Assembly (NCBI RefSeq): GCF_001513745.1
Contig: NZ_CP013381.1
Coordinates: forward strand, 124,001-188,000
Source of the DNA: Burkholderia humptydooensis
GTDB lineage: Bacteria; Pseudomonadota; Gammaproteobacteria; Burkholderiales; Burkholderiaceae
Reading direction: 5' to 3'
Length of the DNA stretch: 64,000 nt
Below are positions 43,322 to 52,134 of the stretch, in pieces. The notes under the pieces are model-generated. The model was not told where the DNA came from. It ran no database searches and saw only the letters and a list, made by a program, of their open reading frames with translations. Made by a program: the position numbers and the translations under genes. Position 1 is the first letter of the stretch, and every line of letters starts with the position of its first letter.

Positions 43322-44134
43322 CTAGTCGGCCTCAGGGTCCGATACGACCAGCTGGTGTGCGGCCGGCACCGAATCAGGTTGCGGAGCGAAACGAGCCCGA
43401 AGGTAGAAGAGCATCGACCTTCTCAACCTAAGCTTCACCTCTTGTGAGCGCGGCATGTTGTACTCGGTCGCAATAGCCGCGCGCTGGTCCGCCGACAGTT
43501 CAGGATTAGGTTTGACGACTACGCTTACATAAGTGCGCCAATCGATATCCTGAGCGTAATCGATGTCGCTTGCGCGGGCGTGACGCGTCGAGACAATCCG
43601 TCCCAGCACGAAATCGCGGAAGGCATTGCGCTTATGACAGTAGGCTCTGACATGCCATCGCTCGCCGTCTGACGCAAAAGCGTGAGGCGAAATCCATCGC
43701 CACGATGGCTTTGGTGCCGTCATCGACTGATATTGGATCTCAATAGCGTTGTGCATGCGTATCGCGCCGACCATCGATTGCAGGACCTCAGATGAAGCCG
43801 TGCGCACGGGAAGCGGCCATGTTTCCGCTACGACTCGTGCCGACTGCACAGCCACAAACTCGTCGACAGACGCGGGTTCGATTAATTCTGGTGCGAATCC
43901 CGGAGCGGGCAGGTATCGCTTGCGGGATTTATCGTAGTCCATATTGCCCGGAGCAAGTTCCATATACAACCGGAAATCGGCTGCCGCCTGCGCGGGGTTG
44001 ATCCCGAACGTGTCCACAAGATCCGCGCGCTGTAGCTCGCCTTTCCAGAATAGGCAACGCTCGAGGTGAGCAAGGCGCTGCCGCACGGTGAGAGGAATAT
44101 CCGACGCGGGCGTCTTGTGAGTAGAGCTGGGCAT
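43322..44134 (-). CDS. WYL-domain transcriptional regulator (BrxR/CapW-like) of the Jet operon
   Basis: 270 residues. N-terminal winged helix (LTVRQRLAHLERCLFWKGEL, then DLVDTFGINPAQAAADFRLY), central WYL domain (IRMHNAIEIQYQSMTAPKPS, WRWISPHAFASDGERWHVRA, FRDFVLGRIVSTR) and a C-terminal WCX-like domain (QEVKLRLRRSMLFYLRARFA). This three-part layout is that of BrxR/CapW, repressors often encoded next to BREX, CBASS and other defence operons and binding as dimers to a palindrome. The gene diverges from jetA; the 77-bp spacer contains a perfect 8-bp inverted repeat. Likely a repressor relieved by a nucleic acid or nucleotide signal. Confidence 0.82.
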   Translation of the reverse strand: MPSSTHKTPASDIPLTVRQRLAHLERCLFWKGELQRADLVDTFGINPAQAAADFRLYMELAPGNMDYDKSRKRYLPAPGFAPELIEPASVDEFVAVQSARVVAETWPLPVRTASSEVLQSMVGAIRMHNAIEIQYQSMTAPKPSWRWISPHAFASDGERWHVRAYCHKRNAFRDFVLGRIVSTRHARASDIDYAQDIDWRTYVSVVVKPNPELSADQRAAIATEYNMPRSQEVKLRLRRSMLFYLRARFAPQPDSVPAAHQLVVSDPEAD

Positions 44135-44159
44135 GTGGGAGCAATTCGCAATCGCTAGA

Positions 44160-44189
44160 TTGACAAGCCTAACACCGATACGTTAGGCT
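44160..44189 (+). promoter_or_regulatory. jetA promoter with overlapping palindromic operator
   Basis: A perfect -35 hexamer TTGACA (44160-44165) is followed at once by AGCCTAAC-N8-GTTAGGCT (44166-44189), an 8-bp-arm inverted repeat covering the spacer and -10 region. The half-site CTAACAC recurs at 44204-44210, just before the jetA ATG. A dimer bound here would block jetA transcription and could also affect the divergent WYL gene. Confidence 0.72.
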
Positions 44190-44211
44190 GCACAATACAT
44201 CGTCTAACACA

Positions 44212-45624
44212 ATGTATTCCGCCCAAACCGTGCCTAACCCCGGATCAGACGCGCTACCCCCTGATGTCCGCCTCATAGCGGCGGTCTCCCGGCTCGTTGA
44301 CCTACATCAAAGCCGGACGGAAACAAGCGTATACGTCCCCGAGACGCCCGAGCGAGCGGGCTACCTGCTGACCGTCGCGCTGCTGTTGCTGGATACATTG
44401 CGCGAGATCGAAATGGAGCGTGGCCCGAGTTACGTGGCGATAGCGGACGTGTTTGAGCCGCTGAGGCGTCGCGTTTCATTCGTCACGGCGGATGACGTTG
44501 ATTTCGTGATCGAATCGTTAGCGCACGAGCGAGAAATCCGGTTCGGCGTCGAGGATGGTCGTGGTGGCATTGCTCTTGGGTTGACAAAGGATACAACTCC
44601 ACTGGTCGAGAAAGCGCGCGGTTTTGGGCAGGTGCAGTTGTCGGAGAACGGGCGGCTGCTTCTCCGCGTTTCCGCGATGAAGGAAAGCTGGCTATACAGC
44701 GACATCGACGCAGATAAACTGGTCAAAGCGATCGAGCGTGGACAGTTCGGTGACGTCCCCCGATTCTGCAAAATGATGGTGCTCGATATCGCATCCAAAC
44801 ACAAGCAGCTTACCTCGGCGATGGAACGGCCGACGCTGGCTGACATCCGCGACATGTTGGTGGAAAATGGATCGGGCATTGCAGATTCGTTACGAGATGC
44901 GACCGACGTAGTAAAACGTGCCTGCACTTTAATCTTTGATCAACGCACGCGAGATGACTTCGACCATTGGGCGTCTCGCCACGGAGTCGTCTACTCAATC
45001 GGAAACCTTCAGACCGAGGTGGAACTCGTGATGCAGAACGTAGAAGCGCTCTCACGCCGCTTCGTTGCGTTTCTCGAAACGGCTCAACGCGCGAGGACGG
45101 CGGGAGGTGGCGGTGTCCCGTTTCTAGCGGTCATCGATGGCCTTACGTCCAGAGACAGCCGCCCAGACGCTGCGCGCCTCGCTGCACTGCTCGCCGGAAT
45201 CATGCCTTGGGGCGTGCGGCCAGGCTATTTTGCCCCCTCACAAATGGTGGGCTCTGTCGATTTCGCGGCCCTTGCTGGTGATGACGACACGCCGCCTGTT
45301 TCTAGCTTCACCCTCGATCCGGAAAGTCGTTCAAGCCACGGGCGGTTGCTCGATTTCATTCTAAGGAACAGAGCGCTGGTCATTGACAGACTGAAGGATG
45401 GGCCAGCATCCCTATCAGAGCTTTTGACGACGATCGGATTCGTCATGGAGGCTGACGAAACGCCAGCCGATTTTCTAGGCGTGTACTCCGCACCCGAGCA
45501 TCTTGATGGCGAGGGATTCAACATCGCAGTGGGCATAACCGGCGAACGATTCGACATTCGTATAGGGAAAGATCGTTTCACCGGCTCCGATCCACTAATT
45601 GCTTTGATGGAGCGTACCCCATGA
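44212..45624 (+). CDS. JetA-like component of a Wadjet-type system (kleisin/MukF-like role)
   Basis: 470 residues, no visible Shine-Dalgarno sequence (a leader of about 15 bases is predicted). N-terminal helical domain (ERAGYLLTVALLLLDTLREI), a winged-helix-like region (ADVFEPLRRRVSFVTADDVD), then long helices (FGDVPRFCKMMVLDIASKHK, LQTEVELVMQNVEALSRRFV) and a C-terminal small domain. Assignment comes mainly from position: first of four tightly linked genes with MukE-like, SMC-like and Toprim partners, as in JetABCD. It lacks features I would expect of the DUF3375 JetA of type I, so it probably belongs to another Wadjet type. The stop overlaps jetB (ATGA). Confidence 0.68.
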   Translation: MYSAQTVPNPGSDALPPDVRLIAAVSRLVDLHQSRTETSVYVPETPERAGYLLTVALLLLDTLREIEMERGPSYVAIADVFEPLRRRVSFVTADDVDFVIESLAHEREIRFGVEDGRGGIALGLTKDTTPLVEKARGFGQVQLSENGRLLLRVSAMKESWLYSDIDADKLVKAIERGQFGDVPRFCKMMVLDIASKHKQLTSAMERPTLADIRDMLVENGSGIADSLRDATDVVKRACTLIFDQRTRDDFDHWASRHGVVYSIGNLQTEVELVMQNVEALSRRFVAFLETAQRARTAGGGGVPFLAVIDGLTSRDSRPDAARLAALLAGIMPWGVRPGYFAPSQMVGSVDFAALAGDDDTPPVSSFTLDPESRSSHGRLLDFILRNRALVIDRLKDGPASLSELLTTIGFVMEADETPADFLGVYSAPEHLDGEGFNIAVGITGERFDIRIGKDRFTGSDPLIALMERTP

Positions 45625-46433
45625 ATCATGGAGAGATGGGTCTTGTATTCGCCTACCTTCTTCGGTGGCGGGAGATCGCAGGCAACCCGCCTGACCGAGG
45701 CCTTCGGGATGGCGAAAAGGATGCAGCTCGGGTCCTCGCCAACTGCAACTCGGCCGAACTGGATGACTTCGAAGAATTCCTCAACGCGCAAGGGTTCTCT
45801 CTCATTGATAGAGATGCCATCGAATTCGGCATTCCCCCAAAGGCTGGGGTGCCGAACACGATCTGGGTCTTGACGCGCAAGCGCGGCGAGGTCATTGCAG
45901 GTTATGTGGATGATCGCTGGTATGTCGACGCGATGCGCGATGGGCGCGGTGGAGACAAGGAAGCCAAGAGGCACGAAACGATATTCTGGACAGCCCGGCT
46001 GTGGCTAACGTTGCAATACTTTTTCTACGAAAAGATCGATCGCGCGACATCCGACGTCCAGGCTTACCGGGACGCGTTTGTCTCGAGGAGGCTATTCATC
46101 GAAGAACTTGCCGCCGGAATCGAGAAGATGGGCAACGCTGGTCGCCCGGATGGCGATGCCGGCATCATCTGGGATCACTTTTGGAAAGACAAAGGGAAAA
46201 TCTCGACGTGGGCTTCGCGCTTCCTGAAAGTCATGGAAGATGCCGGAATGATCGAACCGACCGGCAACAAGGACGAATGGCGTCAAACAATCCTGGCCGC
46301 CATAGAAATGGCTGATACCGCCTCGCACGAACTCTCTTACCTGATGCCTCCCAAATCAGCAGAAACGACGAGCGAGACGGTGGCGCTGCTGCGTGGTGAA
46401 CGGGTGCTTTCAGATCGCGACACCGACCAATAG
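45621..46433 (+). CDS. JetB-like component (MukE-like winged-helix protein)
   Basis: 270 residues, coupled to jetA by a four-base overlap. It is mostly helical: LLRWREIAGNPPDRGLRDGE, FWTARLWLTLQYFFYEKIDR, VSRRLFIEELAAGIEKMG and a C-terminal winged-helix-like stretch (STWASRFLKVMEDAGMIEPT). In Wadjet complexes JetB dimers bind the JetA kleisin and help organise the SMC motor. Recognition here rests on size, fold impression and strict operon position, not on a sequence signature I can name. Confidence 0.65.
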   Translation: MNHGEMGLVFAYLLRWREIAGNPPDRGLRDGEKDAARVLANCNSAELDDFEEFLNAQGFSLIDRDAIEFGIPPKAGVPNTIWVLTRKRGEVIAGYVDDRWYVDAMRDGRGGDKEAKRHETIFWTARLWLTLQYFFYEKIDRATSDVQAYRDAFVSRRLFIEELAAGIEKMGNAGRPDGDAGIIWDHFWKDKGKISTWASRFLKVMEDAGMIEPTGNKDEWRQTILAAIEMADTASHELSYLMPPKSAETTSETVALLRGERVLSDRDTDQ

Positions 46434-46447
46434 GAACGGAAGCCAGG

Positions 46448-49400
46448 ATGCCGCTCATCAATCGAATCGAAGTATCGAACTTCATGAACAGTCGCCGGGA
46501 GGAACCTTGGAGACCGGACTGGACCCTCCAAGTATTCGACTTGGGAGGCTGGAACACGGCGATCAATATGCCGAACGGCAGGGGCAAGAGCACCATCGTT
46601 CATGCCGTCCTGGCGATGCTGGGATCCGACAAGAGCTTGGGGGATATCAGAAAGAAACATTTCGCCCCTATGTCCACCGGACATTATTCGCACGTGCGCA
46701 TAGAAACCTACATTCGGGTGGACGATGAGTCGCCAGTAGACCTCGTCGTGCAGGGGGGAGGTGATGCCGGCGGCTACCCGATGGTATTTGGTGTCTATGG
46801 GAACTCAGGAGAAAGCGGCACGTGGCGCGTTTATGCATACCAGGGCACGCTGGAGGACTGTCCCATCGGACGACGCTCCGGAAACCGCATCACGCTCATC
46901 GGGAATTCCCCCTTTCTTGAAACCCTGTCGGCAATGCCGGGTTGCTTTCCGGCTACGCAGCGTGAGGCGACTCGATCCAACTGGCGGGAGTACGTTGGAG
47001 GCCTGTTCGATATGGCAGGCATCGAGCAGCAACTGGTGTATCAAAAGGCGAAGGGCGCAGAAGGGAGCAGCGGCTACTTCGACGTGAATCCAGGCCGGCG
47101 AGACTTCTCTGAAGCTGTCTTCTACGAGCGACTGGCCCCGGAACTGCTTGTCGACATGATGAGCAGCTTCGACGAATATTCCGACGAGCGCGGGATCGAA
47201 GACACCATCCACCAGAAGGTTCAGGGAATCATCAAGGCCAAGGTACGAACGGCAAGGACTGCGGAGGATCTGGAAAAGACGCGCCGTCTACTGGAGGAGC
47301 TCAAGCGGATCCAGGGCCGGGCCGAAGCGGTCAATGCAGCCAAGGCATCTGCAAACCGGACGCTCGCAGAATTCTCGTTGCAGTACGCCGCGCTGAAGAC
47401 GGTTGTCGTCGATGATCCAGTGCCGGGCATCCCCCTAGCTCCGCCCGAGGATGCTCCTTCCCTGGCCCGTGCGATGGTCATGCAGCGCGGGGAATGGTAT
47501 CTGCCGGATCGGGCCTTCGAGTCGTTTACTGGTGAGAAGCCCAGTGCAATCAATCAGCGCGCAGATCGCCAAAAAATCGGTGTTGAAGCGGCCGACAAAT
47601 CGCAAGTCATTGATTTTTATTGTGATAGTTCTGTTTTGGGCAGGTCGTCGGGCCCAGCCGCCAAGCTATATGGGCTCGACGCCGCTGCGGCCTTGTTAGC
47701 AGCGTCGACCAACTTCATCGGACAATACACTCGGGAAAGCGCTATTCGGGCCGTCGAAGAAGCCTTCACGTGGGTCAAGCAGCACGGCGATACGAACCCT
47801 GCCAGAACTGAGCGGCGTAAGCTCGAACAACAGCAGGCGGAGGCGCGTGCAGCGCGCGCGAATCTCGCGCAGAAACGGGATGCACTTTCGGCCGAAAGCG
47901 CGCAGCTCCGGGGCGAACAGCAGCGAATCGGGGAGCAGCAAGGCGAATATAGACGCATGGTCGAGAGCGGCCTTTTCTCCGAGCTGGAATTGGCTTCCCC
48001 TGCTGAGACGGGACGCCGCGTGCAGTCGGAATTTGCGGCTGCGGAAGGAGCGTTGACCACCCATCGCGATAAGGTCAGAGAGAGCAGGCAGGTATTCAAC
48101 GATTGGCAGGAGTTTACGCGCGAGCACGGCACGGACGCTGATCCAGCCGAATTCGCTGCCATGCTGGAGCACCTTCGGGACGACGCGCAAAGCGCGTTGG
48201 CGGAGAACACCCAGGCGATCACGGACGTAAAGCGGCGCACGGACGAAGCGCGAAAGAATTCTAACGAAAAGGCCAAGGCCCGCGACGACCGATCGAAACA
48301 GGTTGACGAGCTCTTACGCCTTCGCCCCTTGGCGAAGGCATTTGTCGCCCGCTTCGGTGACGAAAACCCGGATGGTCTGCCTGGTCGGGTCACGACTGAG
48401 TTGCGCCAGGCGATCGAGCGCCAATCCGGGATCCGAAACCGTCGAGCGGAAATGTCTGAACCACTCGCAGCCTTGATGGCATTTCGGGCTCGCTACGGCG
48501 AGGACGTTGCCCCGGAAATCTGGCTGAAGGACAGAGGAGCCGAACGCGAGGCGCTTGTTGGCGAGACTCAGGAGTTGAGGGCCGACCTTGGCGACCTTGA
48601 AGCTCGCCGAAGGGATCTTGACAAGGCCGCCGTCGCACCGGGAAAGGTTGCCCGTGAAGTGCTTTCCCTGGCGGGCGAGGATGCCCTACCGCTTCATACG
48701 GTAATTGAGGGGCTGGGGCTGCCTCAGGAGAGGAAGTCGAGCGTGCTATCCCTCTTCTCTGCGCTGCTCTTTTCCCCGGTCTACGACAATGCCGAGAGGG
48801 CCGCAGCAGTTGCCCGCAATCTCGCGGCAAACGGAATCGAGTCACCGGTTTTTGTAGCGGCGGAACTGGCCGAGTTCTGTCGGACGGCCGATATCGCCTG
48901 GAATGGCTCGGTCGCCAAGACTTGGCTAGTGGGCGTTCGGACCCGTCCGGTGGACTGCCTTCTGGACCCCTCCCTCGTCCCGAGAGAAAAGCAACTTCTC
49001 GACGAACGAATCACCACGCAGAAGGACGCCATTGAGGCTATGCAAAGCCGGATCGCCGCGCTCGATCCGGAATCGGAGGAGGCGGTCGCCGTACGGAAGG
49101 CTGGGGAAGCCGTCAAAAAGGGATACCCGGACCTTGACGCCACCCTCGCGAAAGCCCTCGGGACCATAGAAACGGAACTGCCTCGTCTGGAGGACAGGGC
49201 ATCTCCGGACGCGATCGCTGCCATTCGCGCGGTCGTCGAATATCGCCGGCTACTGGGCGGCAAATCCGAAGAGGTATTCGAAGAGGAACTGGCACGACTG
49301 GATGAGCTTGCTCGGCTCGCTGCGGAGCAACTGGACCGATGCGAAGAAGAACTTCGGCGCATCACAAGCGCGCGCGATACCCTTCAAGCGGCGCTCCGGG

Positions 49401-50986
49401 ATGCCAGTGTCAATGCCACGAATATTCCCAAACTGAAAAGCATCGAGCGGTTTGTAAGCGGAGGTGGCCCGTCTTTCATGACTGCGGCACCGGAGGAAGA
49501 GCGCAAACTAGAAGTGGAAAAAGACAAGGCCGACATAAGGCGAACGTTCCGATTTGATCTCGCCGAATCGTTCGTCAGGTCCGGTGACAAGCGCCCGCGA
49601 GAAATTGAGGAGCGGCTTGCGGTGATCGAGCCTGAGCGTGACCGCATTACCAACGCGCAGATACCGGAGATCGAGAGGCAGCTTGACCGGTTTGGCGAGC
49701 AACTTCCGGCAATCTTCGAAGCGACAGCCCACATTGACAACTTCGTTCGCGAGCTGAGAAGAAAATATCGGGATATGGCGGGCACACAATGCGCACCTGT
49801 GAACCTGCCGCCTGACGATCTGTTAACTCACCCATTGTTATTGGCTGCTCAAGCTATCCGTCGTAGTGCGTCACCAATGGAGGTTGCGAGCGCGCTCCTA
49901 GATTTGCGGCAGCCGTTGGATGACATTGACGCAGCATCTCTCAAACACCGCGTCGACGCGGCGCAGCGCGCGTGCGAGACTGCCCAGGGACAGCTGTCTA
50001 CTGAAATTGACCGGGTAAAGGGTGATCCATCCATTGGCATGAACGAGCAGTTCCGTATCGGTCTTGAGCGAGGCAAGGCAGATGTTGGCGAACTGTTCAG
50101 GATGATCTCGGCCGCCGACGACAGTTATGCGAAGAGCTTGGCTGCGAACGAAACGGCTCGCAAACACCTCGACGAGGAGTGGGCGAACATAGGGTCGTGG
50201 CTTGAGAATTTCACGCGCCGGCTGCCCGGAAACTTTGAAACGATGAGATCTGTGTTCAAGCCGTCCCGCGACGACGTTTCGGGAGAGATTATTTCAGCCG
50301 GCTTCGATATCACCGCGAGGATCGCCGACACTAATGACGTTCGGACTGTTCTTACAAGCATCGTTGAGAAGGTGGAGAAGGCTGAAAAGGGACGTGAGGC
50401 ACTCGGGGATGATGAGACGCGCAGAGCGCATTACGAACGAGACATGCGCAAGGAAATTCGCGAGGAATTCTATCGGAACGTCATTCTTGAACCGAGAATC
50501 AAGGTATGCATTCCCTCCATCAGCCGGAAGCCGTTGAAGCTGGAAAAAAACATGGCCTCGTCGGGACAGGGTGTTGCCATGACACTGCTGTGGATCGTCA
50601 AGATGGCAGACTACGTTACTGAGCGCGAGCTACAGATGCAGAACGTGAGCAGCGCGCAGCGCAAGCGCGCGCGACGGCTCAGAACGTCGTTTGTGATTAT
50701 TGACGGCGCATTCTCCCATTTGTCGGACAAGCGACTCATCACCGATGCGTTGGACGGCGTGAAGAGGACTCGCGGCAGATTCCAGCTGATTATCACGGGC
50801 CACGACGCCAACTACAAAAACGACTTCGCCTATTTCCCGTCGTATATCGTCGGTCGCGAGATCGGGGGCAATCTTATGTACGCCGAAAGTGAGACTCGCA
50901 GGCTGCTCGAGCCTGCGGAGGTGGGTACGCACGATGGCGTGATGGAACTGGCGTCATGGCACAAAATTCCGGAGTCCCTTGCGTGA
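46448..50986 (+). CDS. JetC-like SMC/MukB-type ATPase with atypical Walker B
   Basis: 1512 residues. Walker A is MPNGRGKSTIVHAVLAML (Lys47, Ser48). Long coiled coils fill the middle (for example EQQQAEARAARANLAQKRDA and ARRDLDKAAVAPGKVAREVL) around a hinge-like region. Near the C-terminus come the signature ASSGQGVAMTLLWIVKMA (about 1366-1383), Walker B FVIIDGAFSHLSD with Asp1419 followed by Gly1420 instead of Glu, and a switch His in IITGHDANYKNDF. In Wadjet the JetC dimer extrudes DNA loops using ATP and brings small circular DNA to JetD for cutting. Fifteen bases separate it from jetB, and it overlaps jetD. Confidence 0.85.
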   Translation: MPLINRIEVSNFMNSRREEPWRPDWTLQVFDLGGWNTAINMPNGRGKSTIVHAVLAMLGSDKSLGDIRKKHFAPMSTGHYSHVRIETYIRVDDESPVDLVVQGGGDAGGYPMVFGVYGNSGESGTWRVYAYQGTLEDCPIGRRSGNRITLIGNSPFLETLSAMPGCFPATQREATRSNWREYVGGLFDMAGIEQQLVYQKAKGAEGSSGYFDVNPGRRDFSEAVFYERLAPELLVDMMSSFDEYSDERGIEDTIHQKVQGIIKAKVRTARTAEDLEKTRRLLEELKRIQGRAEAVNAAKASANRTLAEFSLQYAALKTVVVDDPVPGIPLAPPEDAPSLARAMVMQRGEWYLPDRAFESFTGEKPSAINQRADRQKIGVEAADKSQVIDFYCDSSVLGRSSGPAAKLYGLDAAAALLAASTNFIGQYTRESAIRAVEEAFTWVKQHGDTNPARTERRKLEQQQAEARAARANLAQKRDALSAESAQLRGEQQRIGEQQGEYRRMVESGLFSELELASPAETGRRVQSEFAAAEGALTTHRDKVRESRQVFNDWQEFTREHGTDADPAEFAAMLEHLRDDAQSALAENTQAITDVKRRTDEARKNSNEKAKARDDRSKQVDELLRLRPLAKAFVARFGDENPDGLPGRVTTELRQAIERQSGIRNRRAEMSEPLAALMAFRARYGEDVAPEIWLKDRGAEREALVGETQELRADLGDLEARRRDLDKAAVAPGKVAREVLSLAGEDALPLHTVIEGLGLPQERKSSVLSLFSALLFSPVYDNAERAAAVARNLAANGIESPVFVAAELAEFCRTADIAWNGSVAKTWLVGVRTRPVDCLLDPSLVPREKQLLDERITTQKDAIEAMQSRIAALDPESEEAVAVRKAGEAVKKGYPDLDATLAKALGTIETELPRLEDRASPDAIAAIRAVVEYRRLLGGKSEEVFEEELARLDELARLAAEQLDRCEEELRRITSARDTLQAALRDASVNATNIPKLKSIERFVSGGGPSFMTAAPEEERKLEVEKDKADIRRTFRFDLAESFVRSGDKRPREIEERLAVIEPERDRITNAQIPEIERQLDRFGEQLPAIFEATAHIDNFVRELRRKYRDMAGTQCAPVNLPPDDLLTHPLLLAAQAIRRSASPMEVASALLDLRQPLDDIDAASLKHRVDAAQRACETAQGQLSTEIDRVKGDPSIGMNEQFRIGLERGKADVGELFRMISAADDSYAKSLAANETARKHLDEEWANIGSWLENFTRRLPGNFETMRSVFKPSRDDVSGEIISAGFDITARIADTNDVRTVLTSIVEKVEKAEKGREALGDDETRRAHYERDMRKEIREEFYRNVILEPRIKVCIPSISRKPLKLEKNMASSGQGVAMTLLWIVKMADYVTERELQMQNVSSAQRKRARRLRTSFVIIDGAFSHLSDKRLITDALDGVKRTRGRFQLIITGHDANYKNDFAYFPSYIVGREIGGNLMYAESETRRLLEPAEVGTHDGVMELASWHKIPESLA

Positions 50987-52074
50987 ACGGAGAGGAAAAT
51001 ATTGTTGGTGTCCTGCGCAAACTCATGGCCGGACGCGACAGTCTTCAGCCGCGAGGTCTCATCGAGCGTATTTCCGACGCATCTGGCATAAGCCCCATCG
51101 CGGTAAAACTCGCCCTCGGGAAGCTATCCAGGCAAGGTGCGATTCGGGGCGTGTCCTCTCACGGCGAAGCAATTGGTCGGGTGTCGCTGACCATGGCCAA
51201 GCCGAACCCAGAGTTACCCGAATCGCACATCCGCTGGGATCATGCTCTGCGAAGCAGCGGGCTGACTGATGGCGAAGTATCTGCACTTGTGCCGTGCCAC
51301 GATCGTCTGGCAGGATTCTCGGATACCGATCTTGTCGCGTTGACGCAAGGCTTGCTCACACTGCGGGCGCAGCAGGTGGCTGAACGTGGAGTGCCAGCGT
51401 TTGTTCGTTCAGCGCGATATCTTCTCGGGTCGTCAAAGCTCCTCGGCAGCTTACCTGCGGCTGCGCTTCGAGCATTCGGGATCGAGATCGATTCGTTCCC
51501 CGATGCGCCCTCCTATCTCCTCGTTGCCGGGCCCGAAGTCCCGGAAGCCGTCTTGTTGATCGAGAATCCCCATTCCTTCGAGGAAGCATTAGCTTCCGGG
51601 TGCGCATCCAGCGTAGCGCTAGTTGCGACGTACGGTTATGGCCTGTCGCGATTTGGCGAAGCCTACGGCAATGCGCTGATCGAGACTGTCAGCGCGTCAG
51701 CCGGGCAGATCCCGCTCGTGCGTGCAGGAAACCCACCGGCTCCCGGCGTATTGCTGAATCACTCGCGCATTCGATTCTGGGGCGATCTCGACCGCGAGGG
51801 GCTGCGGATTTACGGCAGCCTGCGTGCGAGAATTCCAGCCTTGCGGGCCAGTGCCATTTATTGGTCGATGTGCGCCATTGCCAATGATGGCAGGTCGCAC
51901 CCATATACCAAGGCAACCGCGAAGGAGCGTCAAGGGAACATCGACGGCGTGCCTTCCGACGCCGAGCGCCTTATCCCGTTTTGCCTGGAACGTGGCGTGG
52001 ACCAAGAGGCGGTGTGTCGCGAAGATATCCTGCGGCTGTCCAGATTTTCGATTGATGAGGTCGAGCTGCCCTGA
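50983..52074 (+). CDS. JetD-like Toprim nuclease (DUF3322/DUF2220 type)
   Basis: 363 residues from a GTG that overlaps the jetC stop (GTGA) and has GGAG eight bases upstream; an ATG at 50956 would add nine residues. The N-terminal part is a winged helix (GLIERISDASGISPIAVKLA). The C-terminal Toprim domain has Glu194 (VLLIENPHSFEEA) and Asp268-x-Asp270 (RFWGDLDREGLRIYGSLRAR), the metal-binding acids of the topoisomerase/OLD fold. JetD is the DNA-cleaving subunit of Wadjet, activated when the JetABC motor has reeled in a small plasmid. The last gene of the operon, followed 60 bp later by the ISL3 transposase gene. Confidence 0.83.
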   Translation: MNGEENIVGVLRKLMAGRDSLQPRGLIERISDASGISPIAVKLALGKLSRQGAIRGVSSHGEAIGRVSLTMAKPNPELPESHIRWDHALRSSGLTDGEVSALVPCHDRLAGFSDTDLVALTQGLLTLRAQQVAERGVPAFVRSARYLLGSSKLLGSLPAAALRAFGIEIDSFPDAPSYLLVAGPEVPEAVLLIENPHSFEEALASGCASSVALVATYGYGLSRFGEAYGNALIETVSASAGQIPLVRAGNPPAPGVLLNHSRIRFWGDLDREGLRIYGSLRARIPALRASAIYWSMCAIANDGRSHPYTKATAKERQGNIDGVPSDAERLIPFCLERGVDQEAVCREDILRLSRFSIDEVELP

Positions 52075-52134
52075 TGTGCGATGAGTTCTTGCCGCCATCT
52101 GTAATATCTCGCTCCCGGCCACCTCGAAGAAGAA

